Made by a program: the position numbers and the translations under genes
Notes under the pieces: model-generated
What the model was told of the DNA's origin: nothing
The model's database searches: none
What the model saw: only the letters and a program-made list of their open reading frames with translations
Assembly (NCBI GenBank): GCA_002633005.1
Contig: NMRA01000053.1
Coordinates: forward strand, 940,129-998,779
Length of the DNA stretch: 58,651 bases
Direction of reading: 5' to 3'
DNA from: Phoronis australis
Taxonomy: Eukaryota > Phoronida > Phoronidae
In this document: positions 24,351 to 35,740 of the stretch, in pieces
How positions within the stretch are numbered: position 1 is the stretch's first letter
Layout of the letters: the number at the start of each line of letters is the position of its first letter

Positions 24351-25006
24351 AGGCCTTTCCCACTGGCTCCGAAGCTTTAGTGTTGCGGAAGCTTCGGTCA
24401 TTGAGAACACTTAAATTCGGTCTTGAGTCGAAATTAACAGCACAAGTTAACTTCGAAATAAAGAGCTCGATTTAACAGCAAAGCGTTGACGCTTTGTTAC
24501 ATTGGGAACACTAATTTCGATCACTGCCTGTGTTTGCCAACAGTGGGCGGTTAATGGTTGCTATTTGTTAATGTTTTGCTCAGAATAATTATGGTTTGGC
24601 AGCATAAGCATTCATTTTCAATTTACAACTTATCCACATGTTTGCTGGATTCTTCACGTTTTGAAAAAATCACTGACTGTGCAGTGTACGCAAAACAAGT
24701 TCCCTCCACGCCATACCACCTTAGGATCTGCTGTTAGCCTGCTCAAGATTCAATTTTTAATATGCCAGTTTCTTATATCTCGTGCCTTGTGAAGTTGACA
24801 TTCAAGTTCCCAGATGGAGAGAGGGAAAGGTCCTTGCCGTTTTTTATGGCAAGCTCTCAAAAACAGCAAGGCATATGACCAAAGATAATACTAGAGCCTC
24901 CTTGTGGTAATTTCAGTGAGCTATAAGCCGCTTAAATTCGCTGTTAACCACAGTTAACATCAAGGCTTCGGTAGTAGCAAAGGTAACTGAATGGGAAAGG
25001 TCCTTA
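24351..25006. mobile_element. DNA-transposon-like element with imperfect ~45-bp inverted ends
   Basis: Left cttaggcctttcccactg...ctccgaagctttagtgtt pairs with the right end ...aacatcaaggcttcgg...gaatgggaaaggtcctta in reverse complement. Both ends share CCTTTCCCA and CCGAAGC[T/C]TT. A third gggaaaggtccttg lies inside near 24828. No transposase coding is visible. Confidence 0.45.
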
Positions 25007-25440
25007 TAAGAAGTTGTTGATTGTGGCCAGCTTAGTGGTTCCTGAGCTTTGCATTTGAAATGACTTGTTCATTCGTTGTCTTTGTTTGCACAATGTCCAG
25101 TTGACTGTTAACGACATTAAGAGTGACCTGCCTGGCCTTTAATTCTTCATGTTTTTTGATTGAAAAACTCTGAATCTGCTACTTGTAGTTGACATTCAGT
25201 TACGAAGTCTACATGTGATTATGTCATGTTTTTTAACTTACGTTTGCGCGTCGAATCTTGTTTTTTCAAAAACTGAAATGTTCATGAAATTGATAGAATA
25301 GAATTTATACAGATGAAACATGCACAGTCCTGCATGATCCTAGCAATTTTTGTTGGTACATAAGTTTCATACTACTTGACACTCTCTATCTAGTGGTCCA
25401 GGTATGACACAATATTCCCTTCGTCTAACATCAGCAACGG

Positions 25441-25522
25441 CATTGTGAAATGTACTGTTTGAATACCATCGTGTTTGGAGACATTGCGAAATGTACTGTT
25501 TGAATACCTCGTGTTTGGAGAC
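25441..25522 (+). repeat. ~41-bp tandem duplication
   Basis: Two units of cattg[t/c]gaaatgtactgtttgaatac..tcgtgtttggaga. Confidence 0.85.
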
Positions 25523-25892
25523 AGAGCGAATCATTAGTCACTCAAATACTAAAAGTTAGACTGGGATAATTTTACCAGCAATGCACGTAAATATTTTCTT
25601 TGCTGCTTAGGGATTGCTTAACTCTGGCCAATGGGTCCGCTAGAATTGTAGTAAAAAATGTAGATAAGAAAATAGTAATGTAGTCCAAAGTGACCCCGAG
25701 GACTAGGGGTTCAGTTGACCCAAAGCCACGTATTCTAAAGTTTTCCATGATTAATGCAATGAATTGCTTTGTGCATCGTTAACTAGTCCACTTAGGCAAG
25801 GAAAGTACTTCTCCACTTTTACCTGCATGTTCTTGAACCTGTTAAGTTTTGTTGTTTTAGTTCACAGTCTAACTTTGCTTTGTTTCTTTAAG

Positions 25893-26156
25893 ATGACGAA
25901 TATGGACAACCCGAATCTTTGGAAAATCTACTGTGGGAACCTGAACCGTTCTACAGAGCAGAGCACACTTCAACAGTACTTTTCCAACTTCGGGACTGTC
26001 AAAGAATGCAAACTTGTATGCGACGCTGAACAAAAGTCTAAGGGTTTTGCTTTCGTCACAATGAGTTCGATAGAGGATGTAGACAATGTGCAGTTGAATC
26101 GGCCACACGTTATTGACGGCAAAGATGTTGCAACCAAACGGGCTGTGCCAAGAGAT
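25893..26156 (+). CDS. hnRNP gene exon 1 (RRM1)
   Basis: 88 codons, MTNMDNPNLWKIYCGNL to KRAVPRD, phase 0 at the end. Donor gat|gtgagt. Upstream tttgtttctttaag resembles an acceptor, so a 5' exon may precede. Confidence 0.88.
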
Positions 26157-29100
26157 GTGAGTTTATGTACCTTAGTGGCAGGACTGTATAAAAATTTCCA
26201 AATTTGACTAACTTCGTAACATCATATCTAAGAAATGGCTGATCAGAGTCATGTGAAACTTTCAGATACTATGCTTTGTGCACTGTCCTTCAAAATGGTG
26301 CTAGGGATTGTTTTTAAAGTGTTCCGTTTTTTGCATGCATGGTCTAAAAATATTAAGTCCAGTATCTTTTTCACAAAAAAATGTTGCATAAAACTGAAAC
26401 AAAATGACATTTTAGAGAGCCTATTGATCATGAAGTCTTCATGAATATTTTTATTCTACACACGATTGCATTATGGTCTAATGAGCTTCTAGTTTCAGTT
26501 GGGTCTTAAGTGGGCCTGTTTCAAGACTTAAAAGTCCTAGTAGCACACGTTTTTAACCCTTATTAAATGGTTAAAAGAAGTTACAAGGAACCTAGTAGTA
26601 CCTATCCTATAACTAATGCACAATTTGTACTGGAGGAAGGTTTAAATAAATGTCACTCTTGATTCTGACCTGAAGAACACACCGCCATTTTGAACTTGTC
26701 ACGTTTTAAAATATATTTTCTCTAATAATTGAAAATCAAAGTCGATTTAGCAAGTGATTATTTTCCTCGAAGAAAGGTCGTCACGGCATCTGCAAGGGAA
26801 TTGCTTCGCGGGTTACAAGCACATGTGCATGTTATTGTGATTGAGGTGTAGAGCTCGCTGTTTTGAGCTAAAACTTGTGTTTGTTTGTTTAAACATCGCC
26901 GATGTTTTTTTTTTATTTTACATTTATAACGGCCAGTACAGCCGGTATCGATTTGCTGTCAAGTACGCAGAAATATGGTCATATGTTCAGGTAGTCGCAA
27001 GACAATTGCTCACTCCAGGCTGGTACTTTGCATCAGTTTCACGATAATGTAATAAAGATAAGACATTTGCTGATCTAGAAAGTTTTTTCCTTTAATTTAT
27101 TACCTAAATGGGTAGTGTTGCTGAAATTTGACGCACCCTCGCAATGTGTCAGGGCTGACCTCAGTGGCCGAGTGTTGGCTGCGGGAGATGCGGCGACGTA
27201 CTTCACAAACTTATGGTTTTGCATAAAATATTGTTCGCCATATGCAAAAAACAGGTAAATTTGGACAATTAGTAATGAAATTTGTATAAAAAGAACCAAA
27301 ATGAGAATCAAAAACAACCAATCAAAGTACGCATTTACGCTCACGGTGATGTCAATACGTTTTCAAGGACAACATGACTGTCATTCAGGAATCGTTCCTG
27401 AACTGTTGTACAGGAACTCAGGTGTCACGGAAATAGATGGGAATAGTCCATGATTTTCTGATCTTGCCGAGGTACAAAATTGTGCTCAAAAAGGCTTTTA
27501 GTTTGATAACAGAAAGGAGGTGAACATTATTTGAAACTTCAACAATTCATATCCAGTAAGTTGGCCAAAATTAAGACAAAACTTAGGTCAAACTTAAAAT
27601 CTCTTTCTTGGACTTGAAACAAATTTAAGTTTTGTCTTGAAACTGACTGAAATTTAAGATTTGTCTTGACTAAATCAGTTTTCTTGGATTTGAGCTATCT
27701 ACTCAAGTAATAACTCAAGTTTTCAAGTTTTTGCTCGAAATTTTTGCAAACATAGCAAACTAGGACTAGTCAGTCTTGCATGAAAGCCATGACGTACTTG
27801 AGCACAGAATTATATACACTTGTCTTGAGTTTGTATTAAAGTAGTACGGAATATGTAAAAATTAATTTTGATTTAGAGTACAAAGACTCATCGGCCTGAC
27901 ATCAAAACAGGACAGTTTTTATAAGTTAGCACCTTGTTTGCAAATGTGACACATGCTCCAATTCTCTGTTTAGGATCCAAACCCGCTTGCCCACACCAGC
28001 ACCAAAAAATTATTTCTGGGCGGAGTCAAGGAAGAAGCCACCGAGGATGACATCAGGACACTGTTCTGCGATTATGGAACAATCGTGAAAGTTGACCGCA
28101 TGTCGGACAAAATGACAGGAAAATTCAAGGGCTACTATTTCATCACATTCGAATCGGAAGATGCTGTTGATCGATATTACTGTACGTAAGCCATATTGAA
28201 CCCTTTCTGTTGTAGTTAATGAAGCACCGCATATATTTCTTGCAGTTGAAGCATTTTTGCTGCTTGTGTCCTTTGAACAGTTGCAGAGCTATAATGACAT
28301 AACCACATTGATTTTTTGTTGTGTTTGGTATGGCTGCGTGACCACTGTTTAATGTTTTCTGAGATAAAAACCCAAGTCCTTCTTTTACCAGGTCAGTTGG
28401 TCGTCAGCTTGTTTTTAGCTTCAGTTTGATACATTTTATAATGCACCTTGTATTTGTGAGGCTCATGCACCAGTATTTTCCACTTACTGTAAAACCAAAC
28501 GTGCCAGAGCTAACAAACGTGCGGGAAATAATTTTTCCAAAGTTTTGCTTAATTGTGTTGCTCATAGGTAAGTGTGCTTTATGGTGGCTTGTGTTCAATA
28601 TCCTGGTGATTTTTTAAACCGAAAAGATCAAGATGGGATCTCAAAAAGTCTCATGTTCTGAATTATCTCTTCATTTTTGTTTTATGCCGTTCCTGATTTT
28701 TTCATAAAAGTCATAGACGTCCTAATTTTTGCCTGCACTTGTAGCAAAAATGAAACGTTTTTAAAAACAATTCCAAACAGGAGAACCGTGTCTAAGCCTT
28801 AGTGCCTGAAAGTGTCATTAACAATATTTTTTAATTCAAGACTCCTATATCGTTCTTCAGAAATATTGATGATCACACACCTACATTTGTCCATAGGGCT
28901 GAAGCGTAGGTATCTTGACTTACAGATTTTTCCGTATTCTATGCTCTTTTGGTGATTAATTTTTTACCGATTTTGTGTATACATTACTGTGTCAGAATGC
29001 ATTTTTAATTAGGTCAGCCAGCAGAGCATTTGACTGTGACCGCAAAGGTTCCAGGTTCAATTCCGTGCATCATGTCACTTAACGCCTAAATTTGAAACGC

Positions 29101-32100
29101 TAATTAGGTCATCATATTCTTCTGACCTGGGGGTCAACAAATTAGAAGTATTTTTTACTTAAGATGATTTAAATGGTAAAGTCACCGGTCTTAAGTACAG
29201 GGAATGTCGGGCGGACAGTCAGCAAGAATTTGCTGCTCATAGTAAAATCACCTAAAAACAACATATTTTGTCGCAATGTAGTTCTGATGAAAGGTACTAA
29301 CTTGAAAACGTCTATCCCATCCAACAGAAATCTCAAAAATGTTTTTTCGGCTGTCGCACCAATATTGTCCCTTTACGTCTATGTTGCCGTTTGTTACTGT
29401 TATTCAGGGCTTGGAATTTTCCTCGGAAACGCGGATTTCCGCTTTTTTCAAATGTTCTGTCCGCGTATTTTATTATATTTCCGCGTAAAAAAAATCGGAT
29501 ATGATATAAAATTTCCGCGTCAAATTCCTTTCTTACCGCGGCGTTGCCGACGACGTTCACCTCGAAAAGCGGAAGTTGCTCTTTATGTTTCGGAGGAACG
29601 TAAATTGTCAACATTGCCGGGGCATCTGGGACAACGTGGTGGGATTTTCAATGGCGTCTCGTGTTATTGTTAAGCGCGGCGACAAATACTACCGCTCTGC
29701 AGCCAAAAATGTGTGGGTTTTTTTAGTCCTCCCGATTTTTGTCGGGGAAAGGTTCACATTGACCATTTCAAGGCTGGTTATCGGGCATGATTTGGGCCGT
29801 AAAAGTTTCAAAGTTTCCGCGTTTTTTGTCATTGGTCATTCCAAGCCCTGAGATAAAAAGATGCAGACGCACGCTACTTATGGTGGTAACGTTTTTTTTA
29901 GTCCTACCGAATTTTGTCGGCGAAAGGTTCACATCGGCTATTTCAAGGCCGGGTAGCGCGCATGTTTTGCGCCGTAAAAGTTTCCGCGTTTTTTGTCATT
30001 GGTCATTCCAAGCCCTGGTTATTGTTACTGTTACTGTTGCTATTACTGACATTGTTTTGTGTTGTTCCCTTGCAGTAATAAGGACACTGGAATTGAACGG
30101 CAAGCCAGTGGAAGCGAAGAAAGCTGAGGAATTTGGATGTAAGCAAGTTTTTGTTAAACTTGAACAGCTCTGATTTTTAAAGATGATCCTTTCTTTTCTT
30201 TTGGTCAATAGACCAGGAACGTTTTCTGAACAGTTTGAATCATTTCGTTCAATTCGAAATCGTGTTGTTGCATGTTAGTTTTTTTAAAACGGGACTGTGT
30301 GTGTCTACAGTTGGCCGTCAGAAATTTAAAAAATCTTTCAAAATTGCTTGTGAAGTATTCTAATTGCGATGCATTTAAAAAAGCTATATTGAGAGCTGTT
30401 CAGTTCTTCTCAATATCACAAGTCATTTGTTATCTCAGTAAGGAACAGTTTGACGTCACATTTATTACATTCAGTGGTCTGAGAAAAAAGTTTATTGACA
30501 GAAGGCCAAGTTTATTGGAATATTCATTTCCAGTGAGCATGTTGTCATTGCTGCTTAAAGTAGAAGATAGCAGAGTAGAGCTCTTCTTGCCGTCATTTTC
30601 AGGTGTCTTTCTCGACACAACTGAACGATAGCGTCCTGTTAAAATCGCACTTTATCTTCTAGATGGCGGCACCGGAGGTGGTCGAGGTGGACGTGGGCGT
30701 GGCGCCCCGCGTGGAGGTCGTGGTGGTCGCGGTCGTGGAGGGTTTTCGCCATACGGCGGCGGGTTTGATAACCAAGGCGGTGGTGGATACGACGGCTACT
30801 CCGGATTTGACGGCTACGGTGAGTAGGGCTCACTGAATCACTCATTCAGAGACTCTCCTGGTGGGCATTTTAGTAGATACCAACTACCATTAATTATTTG
30901 AAATGAGATGATGCTCTGATTGTGTTTTATATATCAGCACTTTGTTATGGCGGATGCTGTTTGGAATTGTTTTCTAAAATCTTTTACCTTTGAATGAGCG
31001 GCTATCGAAAATATGACTTATATTATTTTCATGAAAAAAAATTTAAGCTGAATAATTGAAAATGAAATATTTTTAGAAAACCGTAACAACATTTTCGAGA
31101 TCTCATAATGAACATGTATAGGAGAAAAAATTTGGCCATGATGCTAGTACTGGGGCTGTACCTTTCTTTTTGCTAAAGTTTACCATAAGGACATGGTAAC
31201 GTGATCCAATTAATAACAGATTGGTATAAAGTCGAGCTTTTACTGAGTAATAGTTTTGTAGATATTTGGCTAAGTACAAAGACAAGTCCATAACGTCCTT
31301 ACATAACCTTAACAGCAGTCATTTTACCCAAAGTTGGGAGACGTATGCATATATATGTACTTGTACTTTAACTGTTATAAATCAATGCGTTTGTATGTTT
31401 ACTGTAACATGGGTGAGAAACGAACGTGACCGCTGGCCCTAAAACGTGAGCACCCATCCTCCAAATCGGAACGATTCACCACAAAACAGGACATACGGGG
31501 ATCAAATGGGACCGATGCACCTAAAAACGTGACCGCCCCACCACAAAACAGGACCGGCGGAGACTGAACATGGCTGCCAGACAAAATGCAGTTATCAATG
31601 TCTTTGTGTGATACTGCATGTTATTATGCAACCGGCTACCTAGTTGTGTGAAGACTATTAGCTTGGTGGCACTGTGTGTTGAGCTCCGTTAGGCACCAAA
31701 ATTTCACACAAGCCCGGGTCGTTCTGCTCGTCACCTCGTCTTGAAACGTATAAGTCACATGTAAAGCGAACGACCGGCGGAGGTGCATGCAAAATCTGGG
31801 AGTCAACCGACACTCACCTTGCCCGTTGCAGCCGTTAAAGTGAAAAACAATCTAATAAACGTCATTTTCTTGCATAATTCAAATTCCCTAAAATTTTGTG
31901 ACATCTTTCGGAAGATGATTCGGAAGATGATGACAGCTTCGCCGCAGTAAAATTTGTTCTGAAATTTGTTGCTGGTATTAAAATACTAAAAAGCTTGTAA
32001 TAATTTGAAACCAGTTCCGATGACTTGTGGCATGTACGCAGCCTCGTAGAAGAGAACAGCAGATTGAAGAATCGGGGAAGATGAAACTGGTCAATGAAAG

Positions 32101-33930
32101 CTGACCCAAAGAATGCATCACAATTTTAGCAGCAGAATAGGGGCAGAATATCAATTTTTTTCCGAGCGCCGATAAATTCTCTCAAAGAAGAGTGTTGTTA
32201 ATATCACTAATTTTTTGAGGATCTTACTTGTTCGGTTTTCACCCACGTCGGCGCAAAGCTGTATATTTAGTAGACAGCTTAGCAGCACCAAGGCTAGTTA
32301 TGATGATACTTTACCCGAGAACAAGAACATCCATTTTTTTACTTCACAAAAATGTCAAATTGGAGAAAATGAGTTTCACTTTTTTCTAAAACTTATGCAG
32401 TGGATAAAATTATAATTATTTAGCTCAAAAGTGTGCAACGCGGTTGGTTTTTAGTTAGATTTATTAATTTTAATTATTAACTTTCCTTCAGTTGTTTATA
32501 AGTCAAATACTGCAGCAGAGCCTGGTGAAGTAATGCTCAAAAGCGCTGCATTTTACGAAGGTTTCAGTGGATTAATCATCATAAAACCTGCATACGTATA
32601 TAGCTCCATTGTATGATCTGTGTAGGCCTACAATGTCAATTGACCGGTCAAAAAACTTAGCCCGGTTGTCATTGCGGTCAAGTTTTAATCCCGGCGGTCA
32701 TGTTCAGTCTTCATCGGTCCTGTTTGTGGTGGGGTGGTCATGTTTTTCTGGTACTTTGGCAACATGTGATCACCATGGTGAGGCGGTCCGATTTGGAGGG
32801 CCGGCGGTCATGTTTTTTGGTCTGACGGTGATTGGGTCATGTTGTTTCTCACTCTTGTGCAAGAATTAATAGTTTTCTTGCACCCCTTGTGTTGGATCGC
32901 ATGACTCATTGTTAAGTGTGAAAAATCTGTCCCAACTTTTACTCGAGCCCGGTACTTCTGTTCAGATGCTGTAGTCTACTGAGCTATTGGTACCATTGGT
33001 CAATTTGAAACAAATGCAATCAGATTTATCCAAACTTGGGACTGCATATACATGCATATAACTGTGTTGTTATAGTATATAAAATGGTCACTTAGAGACG
33101 TGGTTGGTTGTTAGCAGACATTGTGTTGTTATAGTCAAAGCATTGATATGGTGATGTGATATGACCAACATATGGCGTAACTAACACTTCTATGTTAACC
33201 ATATCAGTGCTCAGATCAGGGGAGCTATTCACGTGAATCTAAATGGCAATGTCTTCAGTCAGCCCTGCTAGCATCCAAGCGACATCTAGTTACCCCCTCC
33301 TTGGTCAACAATTGTCATAGTGGTGAGAGTGCTGTATTGACAACCGAAGGGTTACTGGTTCAAACCATGCCATCTACCTGGAAAATACAATCCAAGTCAG
33401 CGCTCGACATAATTGGGTAAACATTTGAAAGTATGAGTGGAAAAAGTAAAATACGAGTAGAAAATTGACCTCACTCGTATCACTTTTGCTGGTGCCCACC
33501 TGGCGTCCAGTGTTTTTTGTTTTGGTAACCACTTTCTGCGAGCTCAAATCCGGGAATACGAGTGGCAATCATGTTCACCTGTGTTGAGTGCTTCAAATGC
33601 CAACTAGGAGTGTACCAGATACCTTTGTTCTTAACACCTGAAGATGGCTGGAGATATGACTGACCGAAATGTCATGCTAGGCTATAGGTTGGTGTTAATA
33701 GACCTAGGAGATTTCAAGACATGACGTAACTTTTGTTTAGTTTGCATGTATGAAATGTGCAACTGTTACTGTTTTCAGGCAGTGGTTACGGAGGGTATGG
33801 CAGTTACGGTGCGGGTGATGGCTATAGCTATGGTAATAATTCAGGCGATGGATACAGTCAGGGATACAGCAGTGGTTATGGCCGTGGTCGTGGTAATCGC
33901 GTACGTGGCGGCGGCTACAGACCATACTAA
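25893..33930 (+). CDS. hnRNP A/B-D-type RNA-binding protein (two RRMs, RGG box, C-terminal PY), 280 aa
   Basis: Five exons join in phase: 25893-26156, 27974-28181, 30076-30138, 30663-30818 and 33779-33930 (stop TAA 33928). RRM1 (about residues 10-80) has RNP2 KIYCGNL and RNP1 KSKGFAFVTM. The linker KRAVPRDDPNPLAHTSTKK resembles hnRNP A1. RRM2 (about 105-180) has RNP2 KLFLGGV and RNP1 KFKGYYFITF. An Arg/Gly-rich RGG region follows, then a Gly/Tyr prion-like tail ending GGGYRPY, like the terminal KPY of hnRNP D/AB that binds transportin. It probably binds pre-mRNA or mRNA and shuttles between nucleus and cytoplasm. The start is the ATG directly after an acceptor-like ctttaag; a further upstream exon could add N-terminal residues. 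Architecture mixes A/B features (linker) and D/AB features (tail), so orthology is unsettled. Confidence 0.9.
27550..27740 (+). repeat. Degenerate AAACTTAAGTCAAGA-type repeats in hnRNP intron 1
   Basis: Several direct and inverted variants of ttaagttttgtcttga / aaacttaggtc. Function unknown. Confidence 0.4.
27974..28181 (+). CDS. hnRNP gene exon 2 (linker and most of RRM2)
   Basis: Follows ctgtttag and encodes DPNPLAHTSTKKLFLGG onwards. It must end at tact|gtacgtaag. The alternative donor 4 nt later (gtac|gtaagc) would put exon 3 out of the RRM frame. Confidence 0.9.
29005..29075 (+). repeat. tRNA-like SINE head in hnRNP intron 2
   Basis: gtcagccagcagagcatttg resembles an A box with D-arm. 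tttgactgtgaccgcaaa forms an anticodon-like stem with GTG, and ccaggttcaattccg is a B box. Acceptor-stem pairing is poor, so it is a decayed tRNA-derived SINE rather than a working tRNA-His gene. Confidence 0.45.
29405..30017 (+). mobile_element. hAT-like non-autonomous element with duplicated 3' end (hnRNP intron 2)
   Basis: Begins CAGGGCTTGGAAT and ends with the exact inverse ATTCCAAGCCCTG, a CAGGG terminus typical of hAT elements. GTTATT occurs on both sides (29399-29404 and 30018-30023), as a short target duplication. hAT elements normally make 8 bp, so that call is provisional. The last ~165 bp (29851-30017) repeat the preceding ~150 bp (to 29850), including a second full inverted end at 29838-29850. 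A coding-like patch, MASRVIVKRGDKYYRSAAK, is inside. Confidence 0.65.
30076..30138 (+). CDS. hnRNP gene exon 3 (end of RRM2)
   Basis: 63 nt after cccttgcag, reading IRTLELNGKPVEAKKAEEFG. It supplies the last beta strand of RRM2 (compare the hnRNP pattern ..NGH..EVRKA). Donor gat|gtaagc. Confidence 0.88.
30663..30818 (+). CDS. hnRNP gene exon 4 (RGG box)
   Basis: Follows atcttctag. Encodes repeated RGG/RGRG triplets, then FSPYGGGFDN and GGYDGYSGFDGYG. Probable site of arginine methylation and auxiliary RNA contact. Donor acg|gtgagt. Confidence 0.9.
31413..32852. mobile_element. 1.4-kb element with long inverted ends (hnRNP intron 4)
   Basis: GTGAGAAAC at 31413 and gtttctcac ending 32852 open two arms of about 170 bp (31413-31580 and 32690-32852). 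The arms are inverted copies: each contains ggccctccaaatcgga-, ccaccacaaacaggaccg- and gactgaacatg-type blocks. A motif AACATGACCGCC recurs many times within the arms. The interior is AT-rich without transposase coding, so it is non-autonomous. Superfamily unknown. Confidence 0.65.
32935..33005 (-). repeat. tRNA-like SINE head (hnRNP intron 4)
   Basis: On the minus strand, aatagctcagtagactacagcatctgaac followed by ccgggctcgagtaa shows A-box and B-box-like words (TAGCTCAGTNGNNNANAGC; GGGCTCGAGT). Confidence 0.45.
33310..33375 (+). repeat. tRNA-like SINE head (hnRNP intron 4)
   Basis: tagtggtgagagtgctg is A-box-like and ggttactggttcaaacca is B-box-like. The cloverleaf is imperfect. Confidence 0.4.
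33779..33930 (+). CDS. hnRNP gene exon 5 (Gly/Tyr tail, PY signal, stop)
   Basis: Follows ctgttttcag. Encodes GYGGYGSYGAG repeats, GYGRGRGNRVRGGG and the terminal YRPY, a basic-PY import signal. Confidence 0.9.
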
Positions 33931-34070
33931 TCCCGCCCAGTGTACGAGGGACTCCGCCTATAACATTCTCTCTCTGTTTCAACGTATAAAGACTCTTAGT
34001 TTCGAAGTGAATGGTAGACGGCATGAATTTTCATGTTTGTACTTTTAAGTGATGACTTATATTTGTTTAC

Positions 34071-34076
34071 AATAAA
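34071..34076 (+). promoter_or_regulatory. Poly(A) signal of the hnRNP A/B-D-like gene
   Basis: AATAAA 141 nt after the stop, followed by a U-rich stretch (tctgattttttctg...tttttgttttttc). It gives a compact 3' UTR. Confidence 0.75.
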
Positions 34077-34095
34077 TTTTATGATGACAGTTAGA

Positions 34096-35740
34096 TGTCT
34101 AAAACCGTGTTCTGATTTTTTCTGCATTCGGCCTTTTTGTTTTTTCTTATATTGTTGTTCCCTTTCTCATCAACCTCAGTTATTTTCCTACAAAAAGGGT
34201 CATCTCTTTTAAGCAGTGGTTGAATGAAGGAACACAATATGTTTTAGGGCCGAATTTTTTTCTTGGATTGTTAAATTTCTCAAAGTCAAATTTCTCAGTC
34301 AGCTTTGCCTAGAGCTAGAGAACCACAAAATTTATTTGAATCTATATTTGGAATTTACTGAAATGATGGCCAGTGACCTTGACTGTTCTTGAAATACTTG
34401 GCTGCTTGTGTCAACTGACTGGTTGTGTCCACTAGCACATTGTCCGACTGTGACCACAGAGGTAGTGGGGTTCATTCCATCTTAAGGTTGATCTGAAGTG
34501 CACAACATTGTTGCCGTTGATGTCACTTTAAAGCCCTACTTCAACGAAATTTTGTTATTTTAGCTGTATTGAGCTTAGGGATAGTCCTAGCAAAGCCTTA
34601 GTAAAATATGAAAACGCGAGTTCAATCACGTAAATGTAAGCTGGTCAAATGATAGGTGAAGCTGCTTTTTTGTGCCATGTTGCGTCACTGCTAGATACCA
34701 GCACAAACAAAAGGTCGACAACAGTTGCATTGAACTGGGGTCTGAATAGAAAACCATTGCGTGCGGATGTTATTTGCAGCTCGAGGGTTTGAATTAAAAG
34801 GTGATTCTCGCCGTGCCATAGACAAAAGCAAGCCAATATCCTAACAGTTCGTTATATTTGGCAATTTATGGCAATAGTGGGTTCAGAGCAATGCTCTTAA
34901 CATACTGTAGGATTAACATACTGTAGGAACCAAATTTACAGGTGTTGCCGTTCAAGATAGGCTTTGAATCCATAGTGTGAGGTAATGGAGAGGAGGCACA
35001 TGCTTTGCACTGATACATGTAATAGTGTACCAACAATAGGATACTTTCAGGAAGCAAGGGGGTTTGATCACGTGGGACTGGTGACTCATATCGCCACCTG
35101 GCTGTAGCAGGAGTAACTCTTTGCAGAGAGTAGCATAGGGGAACAGTTTGACTTCATGAAAAGACCCTTTTACAGTGTATGTGATTGCACGGAATGTGTT
35201 TTAAACAAGTTATAAAATGCCTCCTCGTCCTCTAGAGGCCACTGTTATCCAGTCCCACGTCACTAGTCGCCAAGTTGCTATTTGAAAGTCTCTCATTGTT
35301 ACTGAGAAAAGAACGCTGATCATTAAAGAACTAGTCCGTGAGGAAGAAAATGTGACAGTCTATAAATTTTCACTGTGCTGATAGGGGTAGATAGCCGTTC
35401 TCTCTCACAAACTGCAGTCTCGTTCTCATTTATAACATTCTTGTCTCAATAAAACTTTGCTATTAGGAACCACAAATTTTTTGGATCTTTTCTTGTAAAC
35501 TGAAGAAACGAGCTTTGTTCCTAAGACAATACTGTATAGTTAGTAGGAATGTCTGGGCAGTTTGTGAGAAAGAATTCTGGTTACTACTATGTGCCAATGA
35601 GAAGTCTACCTATCTGGTGCTTCAACTTAGCAATGAGATAGGACATGCTGTTGTGTTTAGTTTTATGCACCCAGTTTAAGGAGTTGCTTTTAGTTTTATA
35701 CACCCACATTCAGATATGTGTGGACAAACAGCTGTCACCT
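34096..35740. other. Intergenic, nothing certain
   Basis: A further AATAAA lies at 35449 (tctcaataaaactttg) without an assignable exon. A degenerate tRNA-like word (ctagcacattgtccgactgtgaccacag...ggggttcattcc, 34433-34482) repeats the gactgtgacc core of the SINE at 29 kb. Confidence 0.4.

Larger units (their letters stand above)
23771..25892. other. Intergenic / upstream region of the hnRNP A/B-D-like gene
   Basis: Holds an element with inverted ends at 24351-25006 and a tandem duplication at 25441-25522. The promoter and any 5' UTR exon of the downstream gene should be here, but no TATA box or convincing donor could be assigned. Confidence 0.4.

Noticed and set aside
29005-29075. Functional tRNA-His gene
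   Set aside because: GTG is at the anticodon position and the B box is good, but the acceptor and T stems do not pair; better explained as a SINE head.
29173-29673. 166-codon + strand ORF
   Set aside because: Runs from hnRNP intron sequence straight into the hAT-like element, crossing its left end at 29405; no single gene would do this.
30272-30631. 119-codon + strand ORF
   Set aside because: Lies in intron 3 of the hnRNP gene, hydrophobic and U-rich, with no family features.
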